Assembly: GCA_000961725.1 (NCBI GenBank)
Contig: LADS01000036.1
Coordinates: 62,001-126,000, forward strand
From: Desulfobulbaceae bacterium BRH_c16a
Lineage (GTDB): Bacteria; Desulfobacterota; Desulfobulbia; Desulfobulbales; Desulfocapsaceae
Reading direction: 5' to 3'
DNA: 64,000 nt
Shown: positions 36,031-44,615 of the stretch, piece after piece
Numbering within the stretch: the first letter of the stretch is position 1
Layout: each line of letters opens with the position of its first letter
The notes under the pieces: model-generated
Seen by the model: the letters and a program-made list of their open reading frames with translations, nothing else
Databases searched by the model: none
What the model was told of the DNA's origin: nothing
Program-made: the position numbers and the translations under genes

Positions 36031-38159
36031 ATCATCTCCTTCATCTTTTTAAATGTAATAGTAAATTTGGCACCATTCCGAGTGTTTTCCGCTTTCAATT
36101 CCCCGTCCATTTCCTTTTCCACTATCATTTTCGACATGTACAGTCCCATTCCCGTCCCCGAGGAGGTGCCTTTGGTAGTGTAATAAGGATTGAATATTTT
36201 TGGCAGAAAATGTTCCGGAATGCCGCCGCCGTTGTCGAGAATCTCGATGATTGCAGAGTCGTTGCCGCCTGAAACGACGATATCGATGGATCCGGTAAAC
36301 GATCCCGCCATTCGTTCGCCATGTTCCATAACGGCGTCCTTGGCGTTGGCGAGAATATTGACCAGGACATGGATAAACTCTCCCTGGTAACCGAAAACGA
36401 TCAGTGAGCTTGCGCCGACCTGGTTGTTGACCGTCAAGTTGATGCGGTTGTGCCGCATCTGTGCCTCCATCAATTTGACGGCACTGATCACCGCCTTGAG
36501 GATGTCGACGGGACCCTTAATCTTGGAGGGTTTGAAAAAGTTGCGGAAGTCGTCGATGGTTTTCGACATGAAGGCAATCTGATCGCCCGCGCCGGTCACG
36601 ACCCTATCGATCACTTCCTTCGACAAAATCCCATTATAATGGGCCGCCTGCAGGCTGGAAATATAGGTCGACAGGGTATTGAGCGGCTGACGCCACTGAT
36701 GGGCGATGGCGGCGAGCATCTCGCCCACCGCAGCCATCTTCTGGGCCTGCATCAGCTGACCCTCGGCATCGACTCGTTTGGAGATGTCGCGGATACTCGA
36801 CAGGACCAGATCCCGGCTGTTCAAGGTGAAGCTGGTCAGGCCGACCGAGGCGGGAAACTCCACCCCGTCCGCCCGTATGAAAGACCAGCGAAAAACGTTT
36901 TGTTTGCCGCCCAGGGAGTCCTGGAGGATGGTTGCCAGCCGGTCCCTGCTGCGTGAGCCGTCCGGCTGCAGTTCGGGCGAACAGTCGAGAATGGTTTTTG
37001 TCAGGAGTACTTCCCGAGGCAGGCCGAACATCTCTACCGCTTTCTGGTTGCACTCGACGTAGGCCAGATCGTTGCTGATGACGATAGCGTCGTTGGCGAC
37101 GTTGAAGAGTGTCTTGTAATAGGTCTCGACCTCCACTCTTTTGGTGATATTCCACTCCAGATCCTTGCTGATCCCGGAGAGCTCTTCCCGATGTTGCTGG
37201 ACAGCCGTACTGTATCTTTTGCTGAAGAGAAAAAGGCCGACGCTGCTTGCGCCGAGGCCGACGAGGACAATAAGCAAGAGGATGCCGAGTACCCGCAGGA
37301 CGATTTCCATGGCAAAGACCATGGTTGTCTTGCGGGTCAATGAGTAGGCCTCTTCACGAGGGACAGTCACACATAAAAACCAGTCCGAGCCGGTTATCTG
37401 CTTGAAAGATAAAATGTTGTCGCGAGCATTGGTGCCCTGATAGAAAATCGTCCCGGCACCGTCGGTGTTGAAGGTGTGGATTTTATCCTGAAGTGACGGT
37501 TCGATATCCTGCAGCTTGGCTCGCATGACATATGCTTTGTCGGGATGAATGATGATCGTCCCGCTCTTTTCGACGATAAAGGCGAAGCCGGATTCGCTTT
37601 GCTTATAATTCAGGACATTCTCGACCAGAGTATCGAGAATGGTGTCGGCTCCCATCACTCCGACGAATGTGCCCTCGGCAAAAAGCGGTTTCACCAGAGC
37701 AATGACCAGTTGATTGGTTACCAGATCGACATAGGGGGTGGTGAAACTCAATGTTCCCGTCTCGATACCTCTTTTGTACCATGGGCGTTCACGGGGGTCG
37801 TAATGTGCCGGAGGGGTCCATTTGGCGCCGTCGATCAATGTACCGGCCGGGGTGCCGATGTAGACGTCGGTGAAATGTCCGGCCTGCATGGCCATACTGA
37901 GAAGATCAAGGGTTGCCGGATCCTGGCCGAGGTTCGCGAGAGGCACCGCCTGGGAAGCTGCCTCGAGAATCTTCATCTGCTGATTCAGCCAGATTTCCAC
38001 GGTGTTGACGGCCTTGGTCGCGATATCCTCCTGCCGGCCGATGACGGTTTTTTCCACCACGTGCTGGGTGATCCGGTAATTGATGATTGTGGCAATCAGA
38101 ATCACGACCGAACAAGCTGTTATGATGGCGATTGTTTTTTTGATCGGGTACTTGGTCAT
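35997..38159 (-). CDS. dCache-PAS sensor histidine kinase
   Basis: A 720-aa membrane kinase. TM1 is at about 8-30. A periplasmic double-Cache domain (about 35-290) contains DPRERPWYKRG and FTTPYVDLVT, close to the R-x-W-Y ... Y-x-D pattern reported for amino-acid-binding dCache domains. TM2 is at about 300-325, followed by a PAS domain (about 355-470) and the kinase core. Its H-box is MLAAIAHQWRQPLNTL, N-box VNILANAKDAV, and ATP lid DNGGGIPE with GTGMGLYMSK. Start 38159 has AGAAAGG upstream. The gene precedes the NtrC-type regulator by 118 bp. Its last residues (IAVSGQWSARS) come from a repeat. A weak minus-strand GG-N10-GC element at 38290-38306 could be its promoter. Confidence 0.9.
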   Translation of the reverse strand: MTKYPIKKTIAIITACSVVILIATIINYRITQHVVEKTVIGRQEDIATKAVNTVEIWLNQQMKILEAASQAVPLANLGQDPATLDLLSMAMQAGHFTDVYIGTPAGTLIDGAKWTPPAHYDPRERPWYKRGIETGTLSFTTPYVDLVTNQLVIALVKPLFAEGTFVGVMGADTILDTLVENVLNYKQSESGFAFIVEKSGTIIIHPDKAYVMRAKLQDIEPSLQDKIHTFNTDGAGTIFYQGTNARDNILSFKQITGSDWFLCVTVPREEAYSLTRKTTMVFAMEIVLRVLGILLLIVLVGLGASSVGLFLFSKRYSTAVQQHREELSGISKDLEWNITKRVEVETYYKTLFNVANDAIVISNDLAYVECNQKAVEMFGLPREVLLTKTILDCSPELQPDGSRSRDRLATILQDSLGGKQNVFRWSFIRADGVEFPASVGLTSFTLNSRDLVLSSIRDISKRVDAEGQLMQAQKMAAVGEMLAAIAHQWRQPLNTLSTYISSLQAAHYNGILSKEVIDRVVTGAGDQIAFMSKTIDDFRNFFKPSKIKGPVDILKAVISAVKLMEAQMRHNRINLTVNNQVGASSLIVFGYQGEFIHVLVNILANAKDAVMEHGERMAGSFTGSIDIVVSGGNDSAIIEILDNGGGIPEHFLPKIFNPYYTTKGTSSGTGMGLYMSKMIVEKEMDGELKAENTRNGAKFTITFKKMKEMIAVSGQWSARS

Positions 38160-38380
38160 GAAAAAACCTTTCTGGGATGGCATCGGCTGGGAATTGTGTT
38201 TTGTCGTTCGGTTAATCTTACTTTGCCGGTGAAGGAAAGTCCATTGGCGGCGGCGCTGTTTCTATCGCCAGGAACGGATGTAAAAGCTTTGCAAATACTA
38301 CGCCTGAATCCGGTTCAGTCACCGGTGAATCGAAAAATAGAAAAGAGTGCGAGAGGCAGAAAGGGCGAGGGGTGGATTCG

Positions 38381-38406
38381 ACCCCCCATCGCAAACGATG
38401 GGGGGT
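38381..38406 (-). terminator. Strong hairpin after the NhaC gene
   Basis: A perfect 11-bp GC-rich stem (38381-38391 with 38396-38406) with a CAAA loop, about 25 bp after the antiporter stop codon. No U-tract follows it on the minus strand. Confidence 0.5.
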
Positions 38407-38429
38407 GAAAAAGATGAGGCTGTAAGGTA

Positions 38430-39932
38430 CTAAAAACCCATCATTCCGATAATCAGAAAAGCTACGAGGGAGATCGCTGCGGCAAGCAGACCGAAAGGCA
38501 TCTGGGTGACGGCATGGCGGAAATTGTCACAGCCGGATGCGGACGAACTGAGAATGGTGGCGTCGGAATAAAAACAGATATGGCTGCCGAAGACACCGGC
38601 GGAACAGACCGCCCCCACTGCGATCAGCGGGTTGGCGCCGACGGCAATGGCCAGGGGGACGACAATGGGGATGGCAATGGCATACATGCCCCAGCTCAAT
38701 CCCATAATGAATTCGGTAATGCCGAGAACGATAAAGACCACTGCCGGAAGCATGGCCGGAGTCATATAGTTTTTGGCCGTGTCGATGACATAGGTGAGAA
38801 AACCTATTTTTTCATTGACCTCGGCGAAGGTGAGAGCCAGGATGACCATCAGCAATGGGAACAGCATATGTTTGATTCCGGTGACACAGCAGTCAAAGAA
38901 CTCTTCCGGGGTCATGACACCTTGGACGATGTATAATAAAAAGGTGAACCCGACAGTGGCGAGTACGCCTTTCTGCATATCGATCTCAAAATAAATAGTC
39001 GAGGCGATGAGGACGAGAATCGGCAGGAAAAAGTTATGTATTCTCGGTTTGGCCGAGATTTCGGTCTTGTTGCCGCCCTTGATGTCGATCTTGTCGGAGC
39101 CCGGCGGAGCAAGTACTCCGGTTTCCTGGGCGCGTTTCTCGGCGGCCCGCATCGGTCCGAAGATCGGGATCAGGCCGAGAATCACCAGGGGAACGATCAG
39201 GGCGGCGACCCAGCCGTAGATGTTATAGGGGATGGTCTGGATAAACATCTTCATCCCTTGCCCTTCGGCTACCGCGCCCGTCTGTTCGAGAAGGCTGGCG
39301 ATATAGACGGCCCATGTCGAAATCGGAATGAGCACGCAGACCGGGGCTGCGGTCGAGTCGACAATGTAGGCGAGCTTTTCTCTCGAAACTTTGTGCTTGT
39401 CGGTAATCGGCGCCATGCATGAGCCGACAGTCAGCGAATTGAGATAGTCGTCGATGAAAATGGCGACTCCGAGTACCCAGGTCCAGAGCAGGGTGCTTCG
39501 CCTGGTCTTTGCCCGTTTCGACACCCATTCCCCGAAGGCCGAAGCTCCTCCGGCTTTCTCGATCAGGGCGATGATACTGCCCATCAAGCCGCAGACGATA
39601 AACAGCCACTGGGTGTCGCCATCGGTCAGCACCTTGGTCAGGGATTCGTTCATCGGACCAAAGAAAGCCATCTTGTCGGCCATGATGAAACCGAGCAATC
39701 CTGCCAGGGTGAGTCCTTCGAGGATACGTTTGGTGTAGAAAATAAAAGCCAGAAGAAAGATGGAGGGGATAGCTGCAAGGATGCCGAAGGTGGATTCATC
39801 ATCGGGCACAAAATAGGCAATAGCCGCAAAGCCGACAAAAAGAATGAGATACTCAGTAATTGTGCGTTTCAGCTGTGAGCCGTTAATAGGCGCAGCGACA
39901 GACGCAGGCAACGAAACGGTGATATCGCTCAT
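38430..39932 (-). CDS. NhaC-family Na+/H+ antiporter
   Basis: A 500-aa inner-membrane protein with about 12 hydrophobic segments. The conserved WTWVLGVAIFIDDYLNSLTV with GSCMAPITDKHKVSREKLAY is characteristic of the NhaC superfamily, as is CVLIPISTWAVYI. The C-terminal AAGVFGSHICFYSD-like stretch (CSAGVFGSHICFYSDATIL) is also typical. ATG 39932 follows GGAGAG. Some NhaC relatives exchange organic acids or amines for Na+ or H+, so with an aminotransferase and an aldehyde oxidoreductase just upstream it might move an amino acid product rather than only Na+. Confidence 0.85.
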   Translation of the reverse strand: MSDITVSLPASVAAPINGSQLKRTITEYLILFVGFAAIAYFVPDDESTFGILAAIPSIFLLAFIFYTKRILEGLTLAGLLGFIMADKMAFFGPMNESLTKVLTDGDTQWLFIVCGLMGSIIALIEKAGGASAFGEWVSKRAKTRRSTLLWTWVLGVAIFIDDYLNSLTVGSCMAPITDKHKVSREKLAYIVDSTAAPVCVLIPISTWAVYIASLLEQTGAVAEGQGMKMFIQTIPYNIYGWVAALIVPLVILGLIPIFGPMRAAEKRAQETGVLAPPGSDKIDIKGGNKTEISAKPRIHNFFLPILVLIASTIYFEIDMQKGVLATVGFTFLLYIVQGVMTPEEFFDCCVTGIKHMLFPLLMVILALTFAEVNEKIGFLTYVIDTAKNYMTPAMLPAVVFIVLGITEFIMGLSWGMYAIAIPIVVPLAIAVGANPLIAVGAVCSAGVFGSHICFYSDATILSSSASGCDNFRHAVTQMPFGLLAAAISLVAFLIIGMMGF

Positions 39933-40039
39933 GGTCACTCTCCAGGTCCGCAGAGATGAAATCTCTGATCAGTGTTGAATTCGTTTTCAACTACGTTGCT
40001 CGTGATTGATTAAGGTTCGGTTGATGGTTCCGTTGCTTG

Positions 40040-40279
40040 CTATCCTCCTGCTAGATGTTGCATCATTTTTATAACCGCATTCTCGACAGCCGGGTCATCG
40101 GCTTTGGCCAGCAGGCCATTGATGGTGACGAGCGCCACCTGCTCCCGCGGAATGCCGAGCATATCGACCAGTCCGGAAATAGTCGTTTTCGCCGGGACTC
40201 CAAGGATGAGTCCCTCAGGCGGATATATGCCCCTGTAGCTCGATGGCAAAGTGCCCAGCAACTTGACCCTGACCTGCAC
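40040..40279 (-). CDS. MoaD/ThiS-family small sulfur-carrier-like protein
   Basis: A 79-aa ubiquitin-fold protein. The start is GTG 40279 (VQVRVKLLGTLPSSYRG), with AGAGGAT upstream, 10 bp after the AOR stop. The chain ends in HLAGG, the C-terminal di-glycine that is adenylated or thiocarboxylated in this family. MoaD-like genes commonly sit beside tungsten aldehyde oxidoreductases; here it may serve pterin (tungstopterin) dithiolene synthesis for the adjacent enzyme. Confidence 0.8.
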   Translation of the reverse strand: MQVRVKLLGTLPSSYRGIYPPEGLILGVPAKTTISGLVDMLGIPREQVALVTINGLLAKADDPAVENAVIKMMQHLAGG

Positions 40280-40289
40280 GCCGATCCTC

Positions 40290-42011
40290 TTAATAGTCGA
40301 AGGTCGAGTCCATTTCCTCATCGCCGACCTGAACCACGGCATTATATGGTGCCAGCGGTTCTGTATAAAACATTTTCGGCAGGCGGTCGTTCTTTGCCGT
40401 GAAACCGGCTTCTCTATTGAATTTCCGTTCGGTTTTCATCACCTGCTGCCCAAGCTCTGTCCAATCCTGCTGGGTAAAAGGACGGCCGGATTTGGCTTGA
40501 AACATCCGGCAGACATTTTCCATGCCTTCCGGCGTGGCCAGGCCGGACTGGGCAAAATCGCAGATACCGGCGCTGTCGACTGCCGCCATGTGGATCTGGG
40601 CGTTGCGCGACAGTTCGACCTGCCCTTCGGCGCCAAGAGGATCGATGGTGCCGCCGAAGGCCTCGAGGTTCTGGGCGACGACCCATCCGGCGGTGTGGTC
40701 CGCGCCCATGGTGGAGGTGGCGTAGGTTACCGCCATGCCCTGGATTGCCCGCGGATCGTAGGCGGCAATGCTCTGGCCTTTGACGGTGGGGACCCGGTCA
40801 TGGTTGAAATGTCTGCCGACAGCGTCCGGGCCGTTGCCGATGACCCGGCCTATATCCGATCCTTTGGCAACTTCTTCGACCAGCTCGATTGCCGCCGCGC
40901 CGTCGCCGAATTGCCGGTACCCGGCATCCATGGCCACACCGATGGCCACACCTGTGCTCATGGTATCGAGACCGATATCGTCGCAGAGGAAATCAAGCCT
41001 GGCGATATTGTCGAGATCGCCGTTGCCGATCATGCCTCCCATCGACCAAATGGTTTCGTATTCAAGCGACGAGGTGACATATTGCCCTTGCTTATCGACA
41101 AAGACATTGGAGCAGTCGATGATGCACTGCGAGCAGCCCTTATGGGTGGTCTGACCGCCCCGGCTTTTGATCAGCTCGGCCATGGTTTCGCCGCTGATTT
41201 TTTCGATTTCTTCGAATTGGCCGGTCCTGGCGTTGCGGGTTGGGAAAGCGCCGGCACTGTTGATCGCTTCAGCCAGCACCGCGGTACCGAACTCGGGCAG
41301 GATCTTGCCGCTGAACTCATCGGCTTTCACGGCTTTTGCGTAGGCTTTCGCAGCCTTGCGGAATGGCTCCGGCTCGGCGCAGACGGTCTCGACCGCACCG
41401 CTTCGGTCGACGATGATGGCCTTCAGACCTTTGGCGCCCATCACCGCCCCCAGGCCGCCGCGACCGGCAGCACGGCAGGGGCGGCCATCGAGATCGGTGG
41501 ACTGGATCGAGGCTGCGAGCAGTTGCATGTCGCCTGCCGGGCCGATGCAGGTAATGCTCTTGCGGTCGCCATGGATTTGCCGTAAGGCGTCGACCAGGGC
41601 GTAGGTCCGCATTCCTTTATATTCTCCGGCCTCGGTAAGCCGGGCCGAGCCATCGCGGTCAATTTCAAGAAAATAAGGTCCGGCAGTGCTTTGGCCTTCG
41701 ATAATGACGGCCCCGATCCCCAGCCTTGCCAGGGAAAAGGCGACCGTGCCGCCGACGTTGCTCTCCTTGATGGTGCCGGTCAAGGGGCTCTTCGCGCCGA
41801 CCGAAAGCCTGCCGGTATTGACCAGAGAGGTGCCGGTGAAATAACCGGGGGCGAAGATCAGCTTGTTTTCCGTGCCCAGCGGATCGCACTGGGCCGGGAC
41901 TTCCTCGGCGATAAAGGTCGATGTCAGCGCCCGGCCGCCGAGGTTTGTGTACTTATCCGCTGTTTCCGTCCTGATGGTGAGATCCGTCATATTGATTCGA
42001 AGAAATTGCAT
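40290..42011 (-). CDS. Tungsten-type aldehyde:ferredoxin oxidoreductase
   Basis: A 573-aa AOR family protein that oxidises aldehydes to acids and reduces ferredoxin, using a W-bispterin centre and one [4Fe-4S] cluster. The N-terminal domain has KYTNLGGRALTSTFIAEEVP and NTGRLSVGAKSPLTGTIKES. RGGLGAVMGAKGLKAIIVD is the pterin-binding region, and GCSQCIIDCSN gives cluster cysteines. AAGGAGGAG precedes the ATG. It lies 35 bp downstream of the putrescine aminotransferase gene and upstream of the MoaD-like gene, so its substrate is plausibly 4-aminobutanal, which would yield 4-aminobutyrate. Confidence 0.92.
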   Translation of the reverse strand: MQFLRINMTDLTIRTETADKYTNLGGRALTSTFIAEEVPAQCDPLGTENKLIFAPGYFTGTSLVNTGRLSVGAKSPLTGTIKESNVGGTVAFSLARLGIGAVIIEGQSTAGPYFLEIDRDGSARLTEAGEYKGMRTYALVDALRQIHGDRKSITCIGPAGDMQLLAASIQSTDLDGRPCRAAGRGGLGAVMGAKGLKAIIVDRSGAVETVCAEPEPFRKAAKAYAKAVKADEFSGKILPEFGTAVLAEAINSAGAFPTRNARTGQFEEIEKISGETMAELIKSRGGQTTHKGCSQCIIDCSNVFVDKQGQYVTSSLEYETIWSMGGMIGNGDLDNIARLDFLCDDIGLDTMSTGVAIGVAMDAGYRQFGDGAAAIELVEEVAKGSDIGRVIGNGPDAVGRHFNHDRVPTVKGQSIAAYDPRAIQGMAVTYATSTMGADHTAGWVVAQNLEAFGGTIDPLGAEGQVELSRNAQIHMAAVDSAGICDFAQSGLATPEGMENVCRMFQAKSGRPFTQQDWTELGQQVMKTERKFNREAGFTAKNDRLPKMFYTEPLAPYNAVVQVGDEEMDSTFDY

Positions 42012-42046
42012 ACTCTCCTCCTTGTATGAGTTGATCGGGCTGAAGC

Positions 42047-43441
42047 TCAGATTTCAATATCGGCAAAGGTCTCTTCAACCCGGTGCAGCATTTCATCCAA
42101 TATTTCGTAGCTGACATTCAGGGCCGGTTCGATCCTGATCGATTTGGCGTTATTGAGAGTTCCGGCGGTCAGCACCTTCCTGCTGAAAAGGCCGGAGGCC
42201 ACTTTATAGCCGATTTCGTCTGTTGGGAAGACCATTGCCAGGAGCAGTCCTCTGCCGCGGAACTCGGAGAGAATCCGGGGATATTTTTCCTTTAAGGTCT
42301 TGAACCTGGCCATGATGTATTCGCCTTTCTGGGCAGCCTGGCCGGCCAGATCCTCCTCGAGGAGAACGGTAATCTGGGCCAATGCTGCAGCGCAGGCCAG
42401 CGGATTGCCGCCTGTCGTCGTGGTGTGCATGAACGGATTGGGCTCCATGCATTTCCAGATCTTGGCAGTGGAGAAAAAAGCCGACATCGCGACCACGCCG
42501 CCGCCGAGAGCCTTGCCGAAACACATGATGTCGGGAGTGACGTTCCAGTGGTCGACGCCGAAGATCTTGCCGGTGCGGCCGAAGCCGGTCTGCACCTCGT
42601 CGGCGATCAGCAGGACGTCGTATTTGTCGCAGATCTCACGCAGCCGAGGCCAGTATTCATCCGGCGGTACCACGGCTCCCGCCTCGCCCTGGATCGGTTC
42701 GACAACCACCCCGGCAATGCCGTCGCCGACAGTTTGAGAACAGCGAAGAACCATTTCCACCGCGTCGGCATCGCCGAAAGGAACCTGACGCACACCTTCA
42801 AGCAGGGGTAAAAGGGGCTGGCGGTACACCGATTTGCCGATCAGGGAAAGCGCGCCCAGGGATTTGCCGTGGAAGCCGCTCAAGGTGGAGATAAATCCTT
42901 TGCGGCCGGTGTAGAGTTTGGCGAGCTTCATCGCCCCGTCGACCGCTTCGGTGCCGCTGTTGGCAAAAAAACCGTACTGGATATCGCCCGGGGTAAGTTT
43001 GGCGATCACTCGAGCCAGATGAGCCCTGAGCGGATCGAGCATTTCCTGGCTGTATTGGGGGTTTCGGTCGAGCTGGGCCTTGGCTGCTGCGACTATTTTC
43101 GGATGGCGAATGCCCGGCGAGTAGAGGCCGAATCCGCCAAGCATGTCAATGTATTCACGGCCGAGGACGTCGCGCAGAATCGACCCTTCGCCATACCAGT
43201 CGGTGAGGGCGAAATCATCGGTCTCGGTCACCGATTTGCGATATTCGAGGAAGCCCTTGTTGATGTGGTTGGCGAAATTCTGGTAGGTGGTCTCCGCTAC
43301 CCAGCGCCGGTCCTGATCGGAAAGGTCTGATTCCGGCGTGCCGATCAATCCGAGCATTTTTTGCGCTTCCGTATAGGCCAGGTTGATGTCGCGGTCCGAC
43401 GGTTTGCAAGGGGTGTTTACTGCTTCGGGTTCCAGGGTCAT
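42047..43441 (-). CDS. patA: Class III aminotransferase, probable putrescine aminotransferase
   Basis: A 464-aa PLP enzyme, near the length of E. coli PatA/YgjG. FANSGTEAVDGAMKLAKLYT and STLSGFHGKSLGALSLIGKS closely follow the PatA pattern. LLIADEVQTGFGRTGK holds the cofactor Asp, and the Schiff-base Lys is in CFGKALGGGVVAMSA. PatA transfers the amino group of putrescine (or cadaverine) to 2-oxoglutarate, giving 4-aminobutanal. The adjoining AOR gene could oxidise that aldehyde. Another omega-diamine or omega-amino acid is a possible alternative substrate. It is the first gene of the operon, with a TetR-type dyad about 110 bp upstream. Confidence 0.85.
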   Translation of the reverse strand: MTLEPEAVNTPCKPSDRDINLAYTEAQKMLGLIGTPESDLSDQDRRWVAETTYQNFANHINKGFLEYRKSVTETDDFALTDWYGEGSILRDVLGREYIDMLGGFGLYSPGIRHPKIVAAAKAQLDRNPQYSQEMLDPLRAHLARVIAKLTPGDIQYGFFANSGTEAVDGAMKLAKLYTGRKGFISTLSGFHGKSLGALSLIGKSVYRQPLLPLLEGVRQVPFGDADAVEMVLRCSQTVGDGIAGVVVEPIQGEAGAVVPPDEYWPRLREICDKYDVLLIADEVQTGFGRTGKIFGVDHWNVTPDIMCFGKALGGGVVAMSAFFSTAKIWKCMEPNPFMHTTTTGGNPLACAAALAQITVLLEEDLAGQAAQKGEYIMARFKTLKEKYPRILSEFRGRGLLLAMVFPTDEIGYKVASGLFSRKVLTAGTLNNAKSIRIEPALNVSYEILDEMLHRVEETFADIEI

Positions 43442-43552
43442 GGGAGTTCTCCTCGGTTGGTATTCTAGCGAAACGTGGTTGTTTTCAGCGGTCGGTACGA
43501 ATAATGCTGCATTCCTTACTTGATGATTGCCGGCGGCTCAAAAACAATTAAT

Positions 43553-43562
43553 TGATCGATCA
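43553..43562. promoter_or_regulatory. TGATCGATCA dyad, possible TetR-family operator
   Basis: This perfect 10-bp palindrome lies about 115 bp upstream of patA and about 230 bp from the end of the tetR-like gene. TGATCGATCA cores are common in TetR-family operators. It may link the regulator to the patA-AOR operon. Confidence 0.35.
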
Positions 43563-43666
43563 GTAAATAACAAGAAAAAAATATGACCTGTGCTTTTAAC
43601 CGCTTTTTTGTTTGCCTTTCGGGTGGTTATTTTTTCTTTGAAGGTAAGGTACAGCAGGTGTGCCGC

Positions 43667-43726
43667 GTAGGTTGGGCTGTGAAGCCCAACATCCCAAAAA
43701 ACGTTGGGCTTCACAGCCCAACCTAC
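43667..43726. repeat. 24-bp perfect inverted repeat, REP-like
   Basis: The arms at 43667-43690 and 43703-43726 are exact reverse complements, GTAGGTTGGGCT... against ...AGCCCAACCTAC, with a 12-base centre. Each arm itself contains GTTGGGCT...AGCCCAAC. This type of sequence is widespread as an interspersed palindrome in bacterial genomes. Confidence 0.7.
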
Positions 43727-43764
43727 AACTACCGGAAATATCGATAAAATTATTGAACTCGCAG

Positions 43765-43781
43765 GGTGCATTTCATGCACC
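43765..43781. repeat. GGTGCA-N5-TGCACC palindrome (copy 1)
   Basis: GGTGCATTTCATGCACC lies 10 bp past the tetR stop codon. It shares arms with the copy at 44495, so the tetR gene is bracketed by the pair. It may also act as a terminator stem. Confidence 0.55.
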
Positions 43782-43790
43782 GTTTACCTG

Positions 43791-44399
43791 TTAAAAATGG
43801 CCCGTTTTCAAAAGAGCAAGAAGGGCTTTCTTCGCCGTTTCGGCGAATTCTTCAAAAGGCCGAGCTTCGTTGAGAAACTGTGCGTGGAATTCCAGGCCCT
43901 CCATCAAGGTGACAATGTAGTCGGCAGCCCGGCGACTGTCGCTGACCTCGATAATGCCCTTTTTATTGAAGATATCGAGCTGCTCCTGAAGATAATTCCT
44001 GAGCCAGGCGAACATCTTACGCAATCGTTCAAGCGTGCCCTTGTCGCGGAAGCTCTGGTAATAGAAGCCGAAATGCACTCCGGGGTCGACGGTGCGCGAC
44101 CATTGCAGGGAGAAGATCTTGTCGATCAGGGCAGTGAATCGCTCCTCGTCGTCCTCTATATGATCGAATGCCAGCAGATGAGTGGATTTGAATTTTTCGA
44201 TCATCAGCTCGACCAGTTCAGACGTCAGATTGTCCTTGTTTTGAAAATAGTGAAAAATAAGACTGGTGTGGATATTGAGTTTTTTGGCGATCTTGCTGAG
44301 GGAAGCGCCTTCCAGGCCCTCTTTGATGAGGACGTTGTAATAGCTTTCCAGAATTTCCGGCTTACGGAGGGCGGCGGTTTGATTTTTTCTGTTTGGCAT
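43791..44399 (-). CDS. TetR-family transcriptional regulator
   Basis: A 202-aa repressor-like protein. The N-terminal HTH is RKPEILESYYNVLIKEGLEG with SLSKIAKKLNIHTSLIFHYF, the classic TetR layout with Y/F at the end of the recognition helix. The C-terminal ligand-binding domain follows (about 60-200). No good ribosome site is visible before the ATG. It lies upstream of the patA-AOR-moaD operon on the same strand and is a candidate regulator of it; the ligand is unknown. Confidence 0.85.
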   Translation of the reverse strand: MPNRKNQTAALRKPEILESYYNVLIKEGLEGASLSKIAKKLNIHTSLIFHYFQNKDNLTSELVELMIEKFKSTHLLAFDHIEDDEERFTALIDKIFSLQWSRTVDPGVHFGFYYQSFRDKGTLERLRKMFAWLRNYLQEQLDIFNKKGIIEVSDSRRAADYIVTLMEGLEFHAQFLNEARPFEEFAETAKKALLALLKTGHF

Positions 44400-44494
44400 A
44401 GCGTTTTTTTGCCCACTTAAGGGAATTAAAGTTCAGGTTTCCATATTCTGCCTCAATATACTTTGTCAAGAAAAATGTCCGATGAAGCGGGTAG

Positions 44495-44511
44495 GGTGCA
44501 CTGCGTGCACC
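44495..44511. repeat. GGTGCA-N5-TGCACC palindrome (copy 2)
   Basis: GGTGCACTGCGTGCACC, in the intergenic region upstream of tetR and birA; same arms as the copy at 43765. Confidence 0.55.
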
Positions 44512-44545
44512 TTCCAACTAAATCCTGTGGCGCCGGACAAGTTTC

Positions 44546-44596
44546 TTGACATTCGCGCGGCAAAACGGTTAACCAGAGTTTTATTGATGGTTAACC
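44546..44596 (+). promoter_or_regulatory. birA promoter with BirA-type operator (copy 1)
   Basis: TTGACA at 44546-44551, a 17-base spacer and TTAACC form the promoter. The operator GGTTAACC (44567-44574), 14 bases, GGTTAACC (44589-44596) covers the -10 hexamer. Known BirA sites have TTGTWAACC and its complement about 14-16 bases apart. It should let biotinyl-AMP-bound BirA repress its own gene. Confidence 0.65.
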
Positions 44597-44615
44597 ATTA
44601 AAACGTAAAAAGAAA

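Larger units (their letters stand above)
43442..43790. other. Intergenic region with operator and REP-like palindromes
   Basis: No gene is visible in 349 bases. It contains a TGATCGATCA dyad, a 24-bp inverted repeat and a short GGTGCA palindrome, listed separately, and presumably the patA promoter. Confidence 0.5.

Noticed and set aside
38373-38420. tRNA-like GGGTCGAATCC element
   Set aside because: Only a hairpin with an accidental T-loop-like sequence; no acceptor, D or anticodon arms fit around it. Kept as a terminator-type hairpin.
43667-43726. 24-bp inverted repeat considered as insertion sequence ends or MITE
   Set aside because: Arms are only 12 bp apart and no target-site duplication is visible; a REP-type palindrome is simpler.
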